Positions 47,958-58,299 of a DNA stretch of 64,000 nucleotides are shown here, piece by piece (position 1 is the stretch's first letter; every line of letters begins with the position of its first letter). Source of the stretch: Vulcanisaeta sp. JCM 16161 (GTDB lineage Archaea > Thermoproteota > Thermoprotei > Thermoproteales > Thermocladiaceae); assembly GCF_001316285.1 (NCBI RefSeq), contig NZ_BBDO01000001.1:310001-374000 (forward strand), given 5' to 3'. The position numbers and the translations under genes were made by a program. Below the pieces are notes generated by a model. That model was not told the DNA's origin. It did not search any database and was given only the letters and a program-made list of their open reading frames with translations.

Positions 47958-49819
47958 ATGTCCGTTCCTCAGAAGTACAGGGGTAGGCCTATTGAGGAGT
48001 TAATCTCGGCTGGTTACTATGACCCTGAGACTAGGACAGTCCGCGTAATCACCGGCACGGAACTTCACGTGCATAGTCGTGACTGGCAGCTTGAGGGTCC
48101 GCTGCGGATGCTCTTTCACGTGCTTGATCCCGCGGTTGCTAAGGACCCGAAGAACCTAATTGTTTATGGTGGTACGGGTAAGGCTGCCCGCTCATGGGAT
48201 GACTTCGAGGCTATTGTGGATTCCCTACTCACGATGGATAGTGAGGACACGCTGGTGATACAGAGTGGGCAGCCCGTGGCCATTTGGAGACTTGGTAAGC
48301 ACGCACCGAGGTCCTAATGAGCAATGCGATGCTCGTCCCCAAGTGGGCTGATTGGAAGATATTCTGGGAGCTTGAGGCTAAGGGGTTGATAAGCTTTCAC
48401 CAGATGACGGCTGGCTGCTGGGCGTACATTGGTACCCAGGGTATTCTCCAGGGTACCTACGAAACAATTGGAGCAGCCGCAGATAGGCACTTCGGCGGCT
48501 CACTCGAGGGTAGGTTAGTGGTTAGTGCCGGGCTTGGCAACATGGGTGGTGCACAGCCACTGGCCATTAAGATGCTCGGTGGTGTGGCTTTGATAGCGGA
48601 TGTTGATAGGAGGATGATACAGAAGATGATAGACACCGGCTACCTCGACACGTGGACGGACAACCTGGACAAGGCCATAGACATGGCACTCGACGCCAAG
48701 GAGAGGAGGCAGGCAACAAGTATTGGTGTTCTCGCTAATGCCGTGGATCTCCTCGAGAAGTTGGTTAAGGAGAACATAGTCCCCGACATACTCACAGACC
48801 AGACGCCCGCTCACGATCCATTGTCCTATGTACCCCAGGGATTTACCGTGGAACAGGCAGAACAATTAAGGAAGAGTGATCCTGAGAAGTACATACTATT
48901 GGCTAAGGAGACTATGAAGAAGCACGTGCAGTTAATGCTCCAGTTACAGGCTAGGGGCGCCGTAACCTTCGAGTACGGCAACAACCTCAGGAAGCAGGCA
49001 TACGATGCAGGCGTTGAGGATGCATTCAAGATACCAGGGCAGATGGAGTACATGAGACCGTTGTTTGAGGAGGGTCGTGGGCCATTCAGGTGGACGAGCC
49101 TGGTCGGTGATCCAAACGACATATATAAACTGGACGACGTATTAATAACGCTCTTCGAGAAGAAGAATCCAAGGCTGGTAAGGTGGATTAAGAATGCCCA
49201 CCAGTACGTGAAGTTCCAGGGACTACCGGCCAGAGTCGTTTACCTGGGCTATGGAGAGAGGGCATTGTTCGGCAAGATCGTTAGCGAGATGGTTAGGAAG
49301 GGCGAGCTGAGCGGGCCAATATGGTTTGGCAGGGATCACCTGGATAGCGGCTCCGTGGCCTCACCATTTAGGGAAACTGAGGGTATGCTAGATGGTTCTG
49401 ATGCTATTGGTGATTGGCCAGTACTTAACTACGCACTTAACACGGCAGCCGGCGCCACCTGGACCTGCTTCCATCACGGCGGTGGTGTCGGTATTGGCTA
49501 CGCCATCCATGCTGGTTTTGGCATGGTTGTTGATGGTACCGAGCTTGCTGAGGAGAAGGCTCTCAGGGTCTTCACTGTCGATCCTGGCTCTGGCATTGTT
49601 AGGCATGCCCACGCAGGCTACCCGAAGTCCCTAATGGTTGCTAGGGAGAAGGGTGTTAGGATACCAATCATTGATAAGCTTGAGGAGAAGAGTAAGCGCG
49701 TGATTGAGGAGGCATATAGGGAGGGTAGGATTAGCAAGTTCACATATGAGAGGGTTAAGAAGGACCTTGAGGAGTATGAGGCGAGGAAGCAAAATTATAA
49801 AACACCATTTAATACGTAA
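47958..49819 (+). CDS. hutU: Urocanate hydratase (one frameshift)
   Basis: Second step of histidine degradation: hydrates urocanate to imidazolonepropionate, using tightly bound NAD+. The N-terminal 119 residues (LQLEGPLRMLFHVLDPAVA-like, VYGGTGKAARSW) and the remaining 500 residues are in different frames, joined by restoring one G near 48312 (APRVLMSNAML). NAD-binding GLGNMGGAQPLA, FGRDHLDSGSVASPFRET and the C-terminal FHHGGGVGIGYAIHAG are conserved. The repaired length of about 620 aa is larger than the compact bacterial enzyme of about 560 aa. Confidence 0.92.
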
Positions 49820-49848
49820 TTACGGCTCCATGGCGAGGCATTTAGCGG

Positions 49849-50945
49849 TTAAACCTGGCTGAATTTCATCCTTACTATTGGGTCAGCTATCTCGTATTCG
49901 CCGTGAGAGACCCTACTTATTATGCTCATTTTCATGAGGTTGTTTAGTACTCTCTCGACTTCGCCTGGTGCCACATACTTATTGAGCCTTAATGCTATGT
50001 ATTCCCTAATTTCGTTAAATCGCCTCTTACCCCTGGCTATTGCCTCAAGTACTAATCCATAGTACGTGGACCTACCCAATAATGACCTTAGTTCATCATT
50101 AACGAGTTCCATGGCCCTCCTATATATTTCGTTGATGTTGGTTATCCCGCGTACCCTGGCATTGCGTAGTATGTTAACCACCCCACGATACCATCGAGCT
50201 TATCAACAGCATCGAGTACTTCGCCCATTGTTATTTCGATTCCGTATTGCCTAAAGCCTGTTATTAGGAATTGATTGATGCGTCTTTATTGAATGGGGCT
50301 ATTGTTAGTTCCTCGATGAATCTCCCGTAAGTGGTGACTTGGGGTTTTCGAGCCCTAGGAAGTCGTGCAGTAGTCCAACTTCGGAGCCTGTTAATATCAC
50401 CTTAATATTGCCTAGGTTATCATATGTGTAGGCAAGTATTTGCGTGAGGTCAACCTTGCCAAATCCCTTTAACATCCTAAGTACTTGGGCCTCGTCTATC
50501 GCTATTACTACTTGGTCCAGGTTTTTGGATAAGGCATTTAGTAAGTCTGTCAAGTAAACGCTCCTCCAATCAACCTCAATATTAAGTTCAATGCCACTAC
50601 CGAATACGTTTATGCCTCGAATAATCTTCGCGATATTCCTAATGGCATTTTCAAGACGCCACCTAATGGATAACTCAGTTAGGCAATTCGATATTAATTG
50701 GTAGAATCTCCTTTTCGTGAAGTCATTCTCAAGAGCCCTAGCGTCAATGTAGCAATACGGTATGTTTGCTTCATTTAGGGCGACCCTAAGTACCGATGTC
50801 TTGCCGACACGCCTAATTCCGTATATTGCGAGGAACCTTGACCTACCCCTTATGAAATTTAGGATACTATTTACCTCGTTATCTCTTCCGAAGAGGTCCT
50901 CCCTCCTCGTTTTTGGCTCTATATCGAATAACGTGGAATACCCAC
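49849..50945 (-). CDS. Archaeal ATPase family AAA+ protein (copy 2, frameshifts)
   Basis: The N-terminal region reads DIEPKTRREDLFGRDNEVN, then Walker A IYGIRRVGKTSVL, and IPYCYIDARALENDF. The middle segment has Walker B VVIAIDEAQVLRML and KVILTGSEVGLLHDFL. The C-terminal part is a winged helix (YVAPGEVERVLNNLMKMSII). Breaks near 50320, 50280 and 50190. No conventional start codon is in frame, so the 5' end near 50945 is approximate. A 15-bp palindrome sits at the presumed start. Paralog of the intact gene at 5777-6874. Confidence 0.7.
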
Positions 50946-50948
50946 CCT

Positions 50949-50963
50949 TGTGTATTATACACA
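50949..50963. promoter_or_regulatory. 15-bp palindrome at the start of ATPase copy 2
   Basis: TGTGTAT (50949-50955), one central T, and its exact complement ATACACA (50957-50963). On the minus strand it lies just downstream of a TATA-like ATTTAAG and overlaps the presumed start of the ATPase gene. The geometry (two 7-8 bp arms and one central base) matches the repeat before ATPase copy 1, although the bases differ. Confidence 0.45.
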
Positions 50964-51036
50964 GAGGTGCTTAAATCCCTGACCTAAATGGATCAGTTTT
51001 AAATATCCTCATCCAGTAGTACCTTGGTGCAGGTAG

Positions 51037-51189
51037 ATGAGCGGTAAGAGGGAGCTTCCCAAGCTTGAGGTTAAGGGCTTCGTTGGTTATATTAGGTACA
51101 TTGCTTATTTAGGGACTTATGATGAGTATGTCAAGGGCTTGAGGAGGAATGACCACCTGGTTAAGGATCGTAATGAGAAGGGAGAATAA
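51037..51189 (+). CDS. Small ORF (50 aa) overlapping the start of retropepsin-fold copy B
   Basis: It begins MSGKRELPKLEVKGFVGYIR and continues YIAYLGTYDEYVKGLRRNDH. TATA-like GTTTTAAATATC lies at 50997-51008. It overlaps the next gene by 41 nt, with that gene in the +1 frame, the same relation as at 46513. The LEVKG segment may correspond to VEVRG in the other small ORF. Either a separate overlapping partner or the N-terminal part of copy B. Confidence 0.42.
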   Translation: MSGKRELPKLEVKGFVGYIRYIAYLGTYDEYVKGLRRNDHLVKDRNEKGE

Positions 51190-51565
51190 CGAAGTCATCA
51201 CCTGCGCCCTAGCCAATACTGGGTTTGAAGGTTTAGGACCTGACATACTAATGCCTATCAACGTTGCCCAGAGGCTTGGGCTTAACCTATTGGGTGGTAC
51301 TGAGGTTTATGCCATACGTACGGCCTCAGGAGTTGCCCCAATATATCGTTTTAGGGAGAGTGTCAGTGTTAGGGTGTTGGTTAACGATAGAGATACGCCC
51401 ATCGTTAGGTTAATACCCATTGCTTCTGAGTCTGTGGATTACGTAATCCTTAGTGATAAGGCTTTAACGGAGTTAGGCATAGTGATTATTGACGCGAGTA
51501 ACGGCATTTGGTACTTTAGGGATGAGTTAGGAAGGGTCTTTAGGACCTCATGCACGCCTGATTAG
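51149..51565 (+). CDS. Retropepsin-fold protein with Asn in place of the catalytic Asp (copy B)
   Basis: 138 aa. TCALANTGFEGLGPDILMPINVAQRLGL aligns with copy A and with D-T-G proteases but has NTG. ALTELGIVIIDASNGIWYF matches the end of copy A (IIVEDFRNGIWRI). Because both copies keep the fold landmarks but lack Asp, the change looks ancestral and not a sequence error. Its stop codon shares bases with the stop of the convergent ferritin-VIT1 gene. Role unknown; a binding or regulatory function is possible. Confidence 0.62.
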   Translation: MTTWLRIVMRRENNEVITCALANTGFEGLGPDILMPINVAQRLGLNLLGGTEVYAIRTASGVAPIYRFRESVSVRVLVNDRDTPIVRLIPIASESVDYVILSDKALTELGIVIIDASNGIWYFRDELGRVFRTSCTPD

Positions 51566-52691
51566 GTTATTGCTATGTGCAGTAGTTGGTGGGCTATTGT
51601 GCCTATCGTGTATGTGGCTGCGGCTGCGCCTAGGGATAGTGCTATGTTCATGGCCATCGTATGGGCTATACGGCCACTTCCCGATATTGCCGTTAATAGG
51701 CCGCTTATGGCCTGTGCTAGGGCCACAAGCACTATCGATATGTATAGTGAGCCTACGTTACCAATTACGTAGCCAAGCAGTGGGAATGGCGCAATGACGA
51801 GGAGCGCGCCTACTAGGTAGAAGATGCCCGTGTATAGGGCTGACCTTCCAGGGCTTTCAAGGGCCTCCTCCGACAGACCCACCTCGCTCACCTCGGTTAT
51901 CTTCTTACTAATGCTTACGTCAGTCGATAGGGTGGGGGCTATTTCACTGGCTGTCTTCTCGTCAATACCCATCTTACTTAGGGCGTCCTTAACCCTCCTC
52001 GTCCTATCCTCCATACCCAGGCTCTCAAGCTCTATGTCTATCTTCGAAAGCATTGTTTCCCTAATATCCCTCTGGGCCTTCGTCGACATGTAGCGCCCAC
52101 GGCCATTGATAGGGTGCCCGCCGTACCAACTATTAGGCCGGCCAATGTTATGAGCATGGGGTTAGTGACTACGGGGGCCAAGCCAGCCACTGCAGCCAAT
52201 ACCTCCACTAGTCCGTCACTCATTCCGTACATGGCATCCCTGATGTTATCAATAAATGCCTCGAACTTCGACTCCTCCTCCTTAAATACCTCCTCATGGG
52301 AAACCTCGTCAAGTAGTATCTCCCTAAGTCTATCGGTATATGGACTGAGCGCCTTCTTCCTAACCATCTCACCATACCTCTTGATAGCCTCAACCTCGGC
52401 ACTCTCCCTTAGCTTGACGAGAAAGCCAAGGCCAAGTAGTCTCCTAATTAGTACTGAGAACGATACCGAGAACCTCGACGGCCTCACCCCACTGACATCA
52501 ATGCCTGCTTGGTTAGCAATAAACCTCCAGAATTCGGCATGACTAACTTCGTACTGTGACAACTTCAGTAACTCCTTCCTAAGCTTATCATCGCTCTCTA
52601 CTTTAGCGAGCGCTGCGTAGATCTCCGCATCCGTTAACTCATCTCTATAATTCTCAATGATTTCATCCTTACTAAGCTTGAGTTCCATCAT
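51562..52691 (-). CDS. Ferritin-like/VIT1 fusion, iron or manganese transporter (erythrin-VIT1 type, one frameshift)
   Basis: The N-terminal domain (residues 1-135) is a rubrerythrin/ferritin-like four-helix bundle with two carboxylate-His motifs (YEVSHAEFW and DEVSHEEVFKEEE). The C-terminal domain is a CCC1/VIT1 transporter: MYGMSDGLVEVLAAVAGLAPV with about five spans. A missing base near 52095 joins SMAVGA to YMSTKAQRDIRETML. Repaired length about 377 aa. Such fusions (MbfA in bacteria) export or detoxify iron. A TACATATGTA palindrome is 5 bp before the ATG. Confidence 0.85.
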
Positions 52692-52695
52692 AACT

Positions 52696-52705
52696 TACAT
52701 ATGTA
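52696..52705. promoter_or_regulatory. 10-bp palindrome directly upstream of the ferritin-VIT1 gene
   Basis: TACATATGTA is a perfect palindrome located 5-14 bp before the start codon on the minus strand, a position where a metal-responsive repressor could act. TATTAAAT-type promoter sequence lies further upstream near 52712-52720. Short AT-rich palindromes arise easily by chance. Confidence 0.3.
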
Positions 52706-52768
52706 GCCTGACTTATTAAATCTATATTCTAGGATAACTTATAAAGTAAGGCCAGGGCTATTATTCGT

Positions 52769-53997
52769 ATGGTGTTCCCACTCGATAGTCTCCAGGATTA
52801 CCAATTAATATTCAAGCCCGAGCATGAAATGCTGAGGAAAAGCATCAGGGAGTTTCTCGAGAGGGAGGTCGCCCCATACGCACTTGAGTTTGATGATAAG
52901 GATGAGGTTCCCAGGGACGTCCTAAGGAAACTTGGGGAGCAGGGTTTATGGGGTATCGGCATTGATGAGAGCCTTGGTGGGCAGGGTGGTGACACAATAT
53001 CGGCTGTAATACTAATGGAGGAGTTGAGCAGGGTAGCACCACCCTCGCAGTCATTCGTGGCACCAATGACCTATTCACAATACCGCTCCTCTTATTTGGC
53101 AGTGATGAATTGAGGAGGAAGTACATACCACCGATAGCCAGGGGTGAGGCCTTTGGTGCTCATGCTATGACGGAGCCATGCTGTGGTAGTGACGTTGCGG
53201 GGATTCAAACGAGGGCCGTTAAGAGGGGCGATAGGTGGGTTATTAATGGTAGGAAGATCTTCATTAGTAATGCCGACATTGCTGATTACATAATGGTCTT
53301 CGCAAGAACCAGTGAGCCGCAACCAAATAGGCGTTGGTTTGGGATAACAGCCTTCATAGTTGAGAAGGGTACACCAGGTCTCAAGATCGGCGCCAAGTTT
53401 GAGAAGAGGGGTTTGAGGGGTAGCCATGCGATGGAGGTCATACTAGATGATGTGGAGGTTCCTGATGAGAATAGGGTTGGTGAGGTCGGAATGGGCTTCA
53501 TAATAGCCATGGAGACCTATGATAGGACCAGGGTTGGGGTTGCGGCCCAGGCACTTGGAATGGCCCAGGCAGCCTTTGAGAAGGCCTTTCAATACTCGCT
53601 TCAGCGCACCGCCTTTGGCCAGTACCTAGCCAGCTTTGAGGCCATTCAATTTAGCCTTGCCGAGATGATGGCTGAGTTAATGACCGCCAGGTACCTAACG
53701 TACCTAGCAGCCTACTTGGCTGACCAGGGTAGGGAGGAGTTTAAGTACGTGGCTAGTCTGGCGAAGTTCTATGCGACGGAAACCGCCGAGAGGATAATTT
53801 CCAGGGCTATTGATGTTCATGGAGGCATCGGCGTCATCCATGAGACCGGTATTGAGAGGTTCCTTAGGGATGTTAAGATAACGGAGATCTATGAGGGTGC
53901 CAATAACATTCAGAGGCTTGTGGCCTTTAGGCAGTTGATAAGGACGCTGGCTAAGAAGGGTGTTGTAAGTCAGGATGTTGCTAAGGCGGTGACTTAG
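52769..53997 (+). CDS. Acyl-CoA dehydrogenase (one frameshift)
   Basis: FAD enzyme making the alpha,beta-double bond of acyl-CoA. N-terminal helices include LRKSIREFLEREVAPYALEF. After a break near 53037 it reads LAVIRGTNDLFTIPLLLFGSDEL, then AHAMTEPCCGSDVAGIQT (FAD/substrate loop). GFIIAMETYDRTRVGVAAQALG and the catalytic base region ITEIYEGANNIQRLVAFR follow. The repaired length of about 410 aa is slightly long. TATA-like CTTATAAAG lies about 28 nt before the ATG. The electron-transferring flavoprotein genes are not in the window. Confidence 0.88.
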
Positions 53998-54784
53998 GCA
54001 TTAGTAATGCTCACTAAAATATTACTTAAGGAATTATTTCTGAGATCATCAACGTACCCCCTTCTGGAACGTGCATACTCTATTTCGTTATAATCAATAA
54101 TCGCCGTGAATAATCCCTCATTGCCGAGGTCGACCGTTAAAATGAACTCACCGTTGGGTGAGGCTACGAAGCTGCCGCCGAGCACGTCACGACCGTCTGG
54201 GTACTTATACCCCGTGCCCATGGCTGATGCAAAGTATGCCGAGTTCTCAAAGGCCCTGATTAGGCCTAGGCTTCTCCATAGGGGCACCCTATCAACGCTT
54301 ATACTGCTGGGGTTAATTATTATGTCCACACCGTGCCTCGCCAACAACCTGGGTAATTCTGGGTACATCGCATCAACGCATATGATGCAGCCAACGCGCC
54401 AGCCATTAACATCAACAATCCCAAGTCTATTACCACTGCTTATCCCCATTCTCTCACCAGTTGCTCTTGACGGGTATATCTTCTCTGAGTAATTGATTAA
54501 GCCCTTCTCACTGACCATCGGACATACACTAACGTTTTTGCCATTAATATTCACATAGACAGCACCACCAATCACCAGGCATTAACGCCCTCAGCGATGA
54601 CCCTAAGCATTTCTACAAACTCATTAAACTCCTCATTACTGAGTACTCTCGTCCCAACCCAATTTTCAGGTAACACTATTAAGTCTGTGTCAAGGCCTCT
54701 GACCTGAGTCCTCAACCACGTAATACCATCACTATAATTGCTAAACCTCCTGGTTTGGGCCAGTGATAGCCTAATTTTGTCCAT
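53994..54784 (-). CDS. Carbon-nitrogen hydrolase (nitrilase superfamily, one frameshift)
   Basis: Hydrolyses a non-peptide C-N bond. The catalytic Glu-Lys-Cys triad is visible: DLIVLPENWVGT (Glu), YSEKIYPSRATGER (Lys) and RVGCIICVDAMYPELPRL (Cys). A missing base near 54575 separates residues 1-70 from the rest (LVIGGAVYVN). About 264 aa. The specific amide is not predictable. It lies 1 bp upstream of no partner but directly after the Elp3 gene on the same strand. The stop shares bases with the convergent dehydrogenase stop. Confidence 0.83.
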
Positions 54785-54785
54785 A

Positions 54786-56308
54786 TTAACCCGTTATCAG
54801 TTTTTCATCGCTCAAGAATGCCTCGTTTATGTCATTCTCGGTTAGTACTGATTTCCTAAGGTCCTTAAACATGTAGAAGCTACCTGGGTACTTCCTATAA
54901 CCAAGCATCCTATAGTACTCCCTAACACCGACACCTGATATAACGAACATCCTATAGGCATTGAACTCCTCAAGCGCTATGTGCTCAGCCCTAGCCATTA
55001 ATGCCCTACCAATACCGCGATGCTGCCACCAAAATAGGTCTGTCGCTCTACTACCAATCGGTAGTTCAGGTCCATAAACATGCAACTCCCTAATTAATGC
55101 AGCCCTCCCAATCCTAATCTCGGGCCTATGGGCATTATCACTTGGTATCCTAAGCCTTAGTATCCCATAGAGTGTATCATCCTCATCAATCACCTCCAGG
55201 AAAACCTCATGACCGCCGGATGCATCGTAATCAATCCTATTAATCATTAACTTCCTGGGTGTTGGTACTAAACCCCTCTTTATGTACTTATGGCCAACCT
55301 CACGACACCTAATCTCCACACACTTAAGGCCTAGCCCCTCCATGTCCCTAAGCACCACCTCCCTCATGTTACCTATCCTTGGCCCATCAACAACCCAGTG
55401 AAGCGGTATGTCCCTACCAAACCTCATGACCCTGACCCACCTGGGTATTGACGCCATGATATTAGCCAAAAGCCAATGCCAGGTCTCCTCATCATAGCTC
55501 CTATATAGGCCCTTCAACCACTCCTCGTATAATTCCGTGCCCTTAACAACAAAGGTTGGGTAAACCTTAACACAGTCAGGCATGAAGCTTGAGTCGCTAA
55601 ATATCGTCTTTACCATCTCGAGATCCCTATCCGGCGTCGAGCAGGGAGCCCAGGCATTATGTGGTAACAAACCTTATATGCCGCGTCCTTCAGGTACTGC
55701 GTCGCCTCAATCACCTCCTTAACACCGTGGCCTCTCCTGACCCTCCTTAAAACATCGTCGTATATAGATTGAACACCGACCTCAACCCTAGTAAAGCCAA
55801 GCTTAAGCATTAGGTCTATGTGTCTCGGCCTTGCAAAGTCAGGTCTCGTCTCCAGTTCAAGGGCTACAACCCTAATCTTAGCCTTCTCATTACGCCTATG
55901 CTCATACTCAACGTCTGGATTATCTATGGATCCCGAATTAATGAATGGGTAATCATTAATGGCTTTGAATGCATTACCGATAAACCACGTTAAGTATGAC
56001 TCTGGTAATGACGTCACTGTACCACCCATTACTATTAACTCAACCTTAGATACCGGGTGATGAAGGGCTTCGTACTGCCTTATCCTAGCCACTACCTGCC
56101 TATACGGATCATACGCAAGTGGCGCGGCACGGAGAACCACAGGCGAGTCAGGGAGGTAGCTCTTCGGAGTATTCGTGCTTTTCCCACCGGGACAGTATGT
56201 GCAGTTGAATGGGCATGCCACAGGTTCAACCATTATCGCGATTGGGACTACCCCGGATATCGTCCTAGTTGGTTTTAACCTATTTAGTAATGCGTTGGCG
56301 CTATTCAT
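54786..56308 (-). CDS. Elp3-type tRNA U34 acetyltransferase (one frameshift)
   Basis: Radical SAM plus GNAT enzyme that makes cm5U-type modification at the tRNA wobble uridine. The N-terminal part has MVEPVACPFNCTYCPGGKS (Cys cluster), LAYDPYRQVVARIRQYEALHH, VELIVMGGTVTSLPESY and TRVEVGVQSIYDDVLRRVRRGH. After a break near 55640 it reads STPDRDLEMVKTIFSD and PTFVVKGTELYEEW, followed by the acetyl-CoA domain WQHRGIGRALMARAEHIA and YYRMLGYRKYPGSFYMFK. Repaired length about 508 aa. In archaea Elp3 works without the other Elongator subunits. Confidence 0.92.
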
Positions 56309-56421
56309 TATTCAGAGTTATGATCCTTTATGGGTCTTTAAAACGCTTTAGTGAGTAATTCAGTGGGTGGTCACATCATAGGTTTTTAAATCAAGAGGCG
56401 CCTTAAATTATTGATACACTA

Positions 56422-58299
56422 GTGTCGGGAATTGAGGCATTAATTAGGAGGTACTTCCCGTATGACACGTTTAGGAGGTATCAATGGGAGATAGCCAAGA
56501 GCATATACGATGCATTATCGAGCGGTAAGGTAGCGCTTATCGAGGCACCAACAGGCGTAGGCAAGACTGCAAGCGCGCTGGCGGCATCGTTGGCTTATGC
56601 TGAGGAGAGTAATGTTAAGGTTTTGTTCCTAATTAGAACGAAGAACGAGGCCCAGGCACCGATTAGGGAGTTACGTAGGTTGAGGGATAGGGGTGTTGAT
56701 GTTAATTTCGCAGTAATTAGGAATAGACCAGATATGTGTTGCATGACCAGCACGCGTAAGTTGCCGTATGAGGAATTTCTTGAGGAGTGCAAATTCCTGA
56801 GGTCTAGTGGTGAGTGCCCATATTACTCCAACATTAGGAGGGTTAATCTTAATGACTTAATGCTTCACGTAATTGATGAGGCAGGTAATGTGAATGAGTA
56901 TGTATCAACCCTATGCGCACTCAATGTCTGTCCCTACGAGATTTCTAGAATGTACCTGGAGAGGGCTAGGGTAGGCATAATGACTTATTACTACATATTC
57001 AGTATTAATAGGCCTGAAACTATAAATCTTGATATTAGGAATTCCGTACTAATAATAGATGAGGCGCACAACCTGCCGGATGCGATAAGTGGTTTAAATA
57101 GTATTGACCTACCCCTAACCTCGGTTATTGCATCAATTAGTGAAGTTAAGAAGTTGATTGATGAGGAGGAGCTGAGGAATAGGGCGATCAAGATATTGAG
57201 GGGCCTTCAAACATACATGGTTAAGCTGGGTAAGGTCCTCGAGGAGGAGACGATGGTATCCCTGGAGTTGGGAGACGTGCTTCAATTCTTCGAGGACTTT
57301 CAAGCAATAACGGATTCCTACTACGAAATAATCAGGAAAAAGAGGAGCGCCGGTTTACCAATACCATACACACCGCTCTCCCGATTACTGGATTTTCATA
57401 GAGCAATATTGAATAAGGTGAGCGGATTCAGCGTATTCCTAGCTAGGGATGAGCAGGGCGTATCCCTAGTTTATAAGTGCGTTGATCCGTCAGTGGTGAG
57501 TAGTTCCGTGATTAATGAGGCAAATGGTGTGGTTCTCATGAGTGGTACATTACCGCCGAGGGATTACGTAACAAGCATGCTCGGCATAAGTAGGGGTATT
57601 GTGGAGTACAGGATTAGCTTTAGGGATTATGTGAGGCCTGAGAACTACGGCGTATTAGTTTATGATGGGGTAACCACGAGGTACGTGGAGAGGGATGAGG
57701 AGGAGTACGCTAAAATCGCCGATATACTGAGCAGGATTTATCAAGCATATGCGCTTGATAAGGCAATACTATCGATATTCCCGTCATACACCGTACTTAA
57801 GTCCGTTAGGAAGTACCTAAATCCAGGCGTTAAGTACATAATGGAACTTGGCAGTACATCAATTGACGATTTAATTAAGGATTTAAGGAATGACCGTAAA
57901 AAGCTCATAATGGCTGTGGCAGGCGGGAAACTTGTTGAGGGTGTTGAGTATAGGCTCGGGTCTGAGAACCTACTCGGTCTCATAATAATTGTTGGCGTTC
58001 CATACCCAGAACCGAATGATTATCTCGATGATGTCATGGAAATACTGGCGGCTAGGTTAAACGACAGGAGACTGGCCTGGGAGTTGACATATCAATGGCC
58101 CGCCATTGTTAGGATTAAGCAGGCGGTTGGTAGGGCCTTTAGGTCGGAGAGCGATAAGGCCTTGGTAATACTCATGGATCGTAGATTTAGGGAGGCTAGG
58201 TTGGCGAAGATCTTTGAGGATTACTTTGGTAAGTACCAAGTTGTTGACGAGAATGAATTAATTAATGAGATTTCAAACTTTAACCTCATTCCTCACTAA
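56422..58299 (+). CDS. xpd: XPD/Rad3-family Fe-S DNA helicase
   Basis: 625 aa, intact. 5'-to-3' helicase of the archaeal XPD type, acting in DNA repair. Walker A EAPTGVGKTASAL (residues 41-53), the four Fe-S Cys candidates at about 106/107, 123, 132 and 170, and the DEAH box VLIIDEAHNLPD (213-216). The C-terminal helicase half has VVLMSGTLPPRDYV, MAVAGGKLVEGVEY, GVPYPEPNDYL and VRIKQAVGRAFRSESDKALVI. GTG start at 56422 with a TATA-like TTTTTAAAT upstream. Confidence 0.93.
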   Translation: MSGIEALIRRYFPYDTFRRYQWEIAKSIYDALSSGKVALIEAPTGVGKTASALAASLAYAEESNVKVLFLIRTKNEAQAPIRELRRLRDRGVDVNFAVIRNRPDMCCMTSTRKLPYEEFLEECKFLRSSGECPYYSNIRRVNLNDLMLHVIDEAGNVNEYVSTLCALNVCPYEISRMYLERARVGIMTYYYIFSINRPETINLDIRNSVLIIDEAHNLPDAISGLNSIDLPLTSVIASISEVKKLIDEEELRNRAIKILRGLQTYMVKLGKVLEEETMVSLELGDVLQFFEDFQAITDSYYEIIRKKRSAGLPIPYTPLSRLLDFHRAILNKVSGFSVFLARDEQGVSLVYKCVDPSVVSSSVINEANGVVLMSGTLPPRDYVTSMLGISRGIVEYRISFRDYVRPENYGVLVYDGVTTRYVERDEEEYAKIADILSRIYQAYALDKAILSIFPSYTVLKSVRKYLNPGVKYIMELGSTSIDDLIKDLRNDRKKLIMAVAGGKLVEGVEYRLGSENLLGLIIIVGVPYPEPNDYLDDVMEILAARLNDRRLAWELTYQWPAIVRIKQAVGRAFRSESDKALVILMDRRFREARLAKIFEDYFGKYQVVDENELINEISNFNLIPH

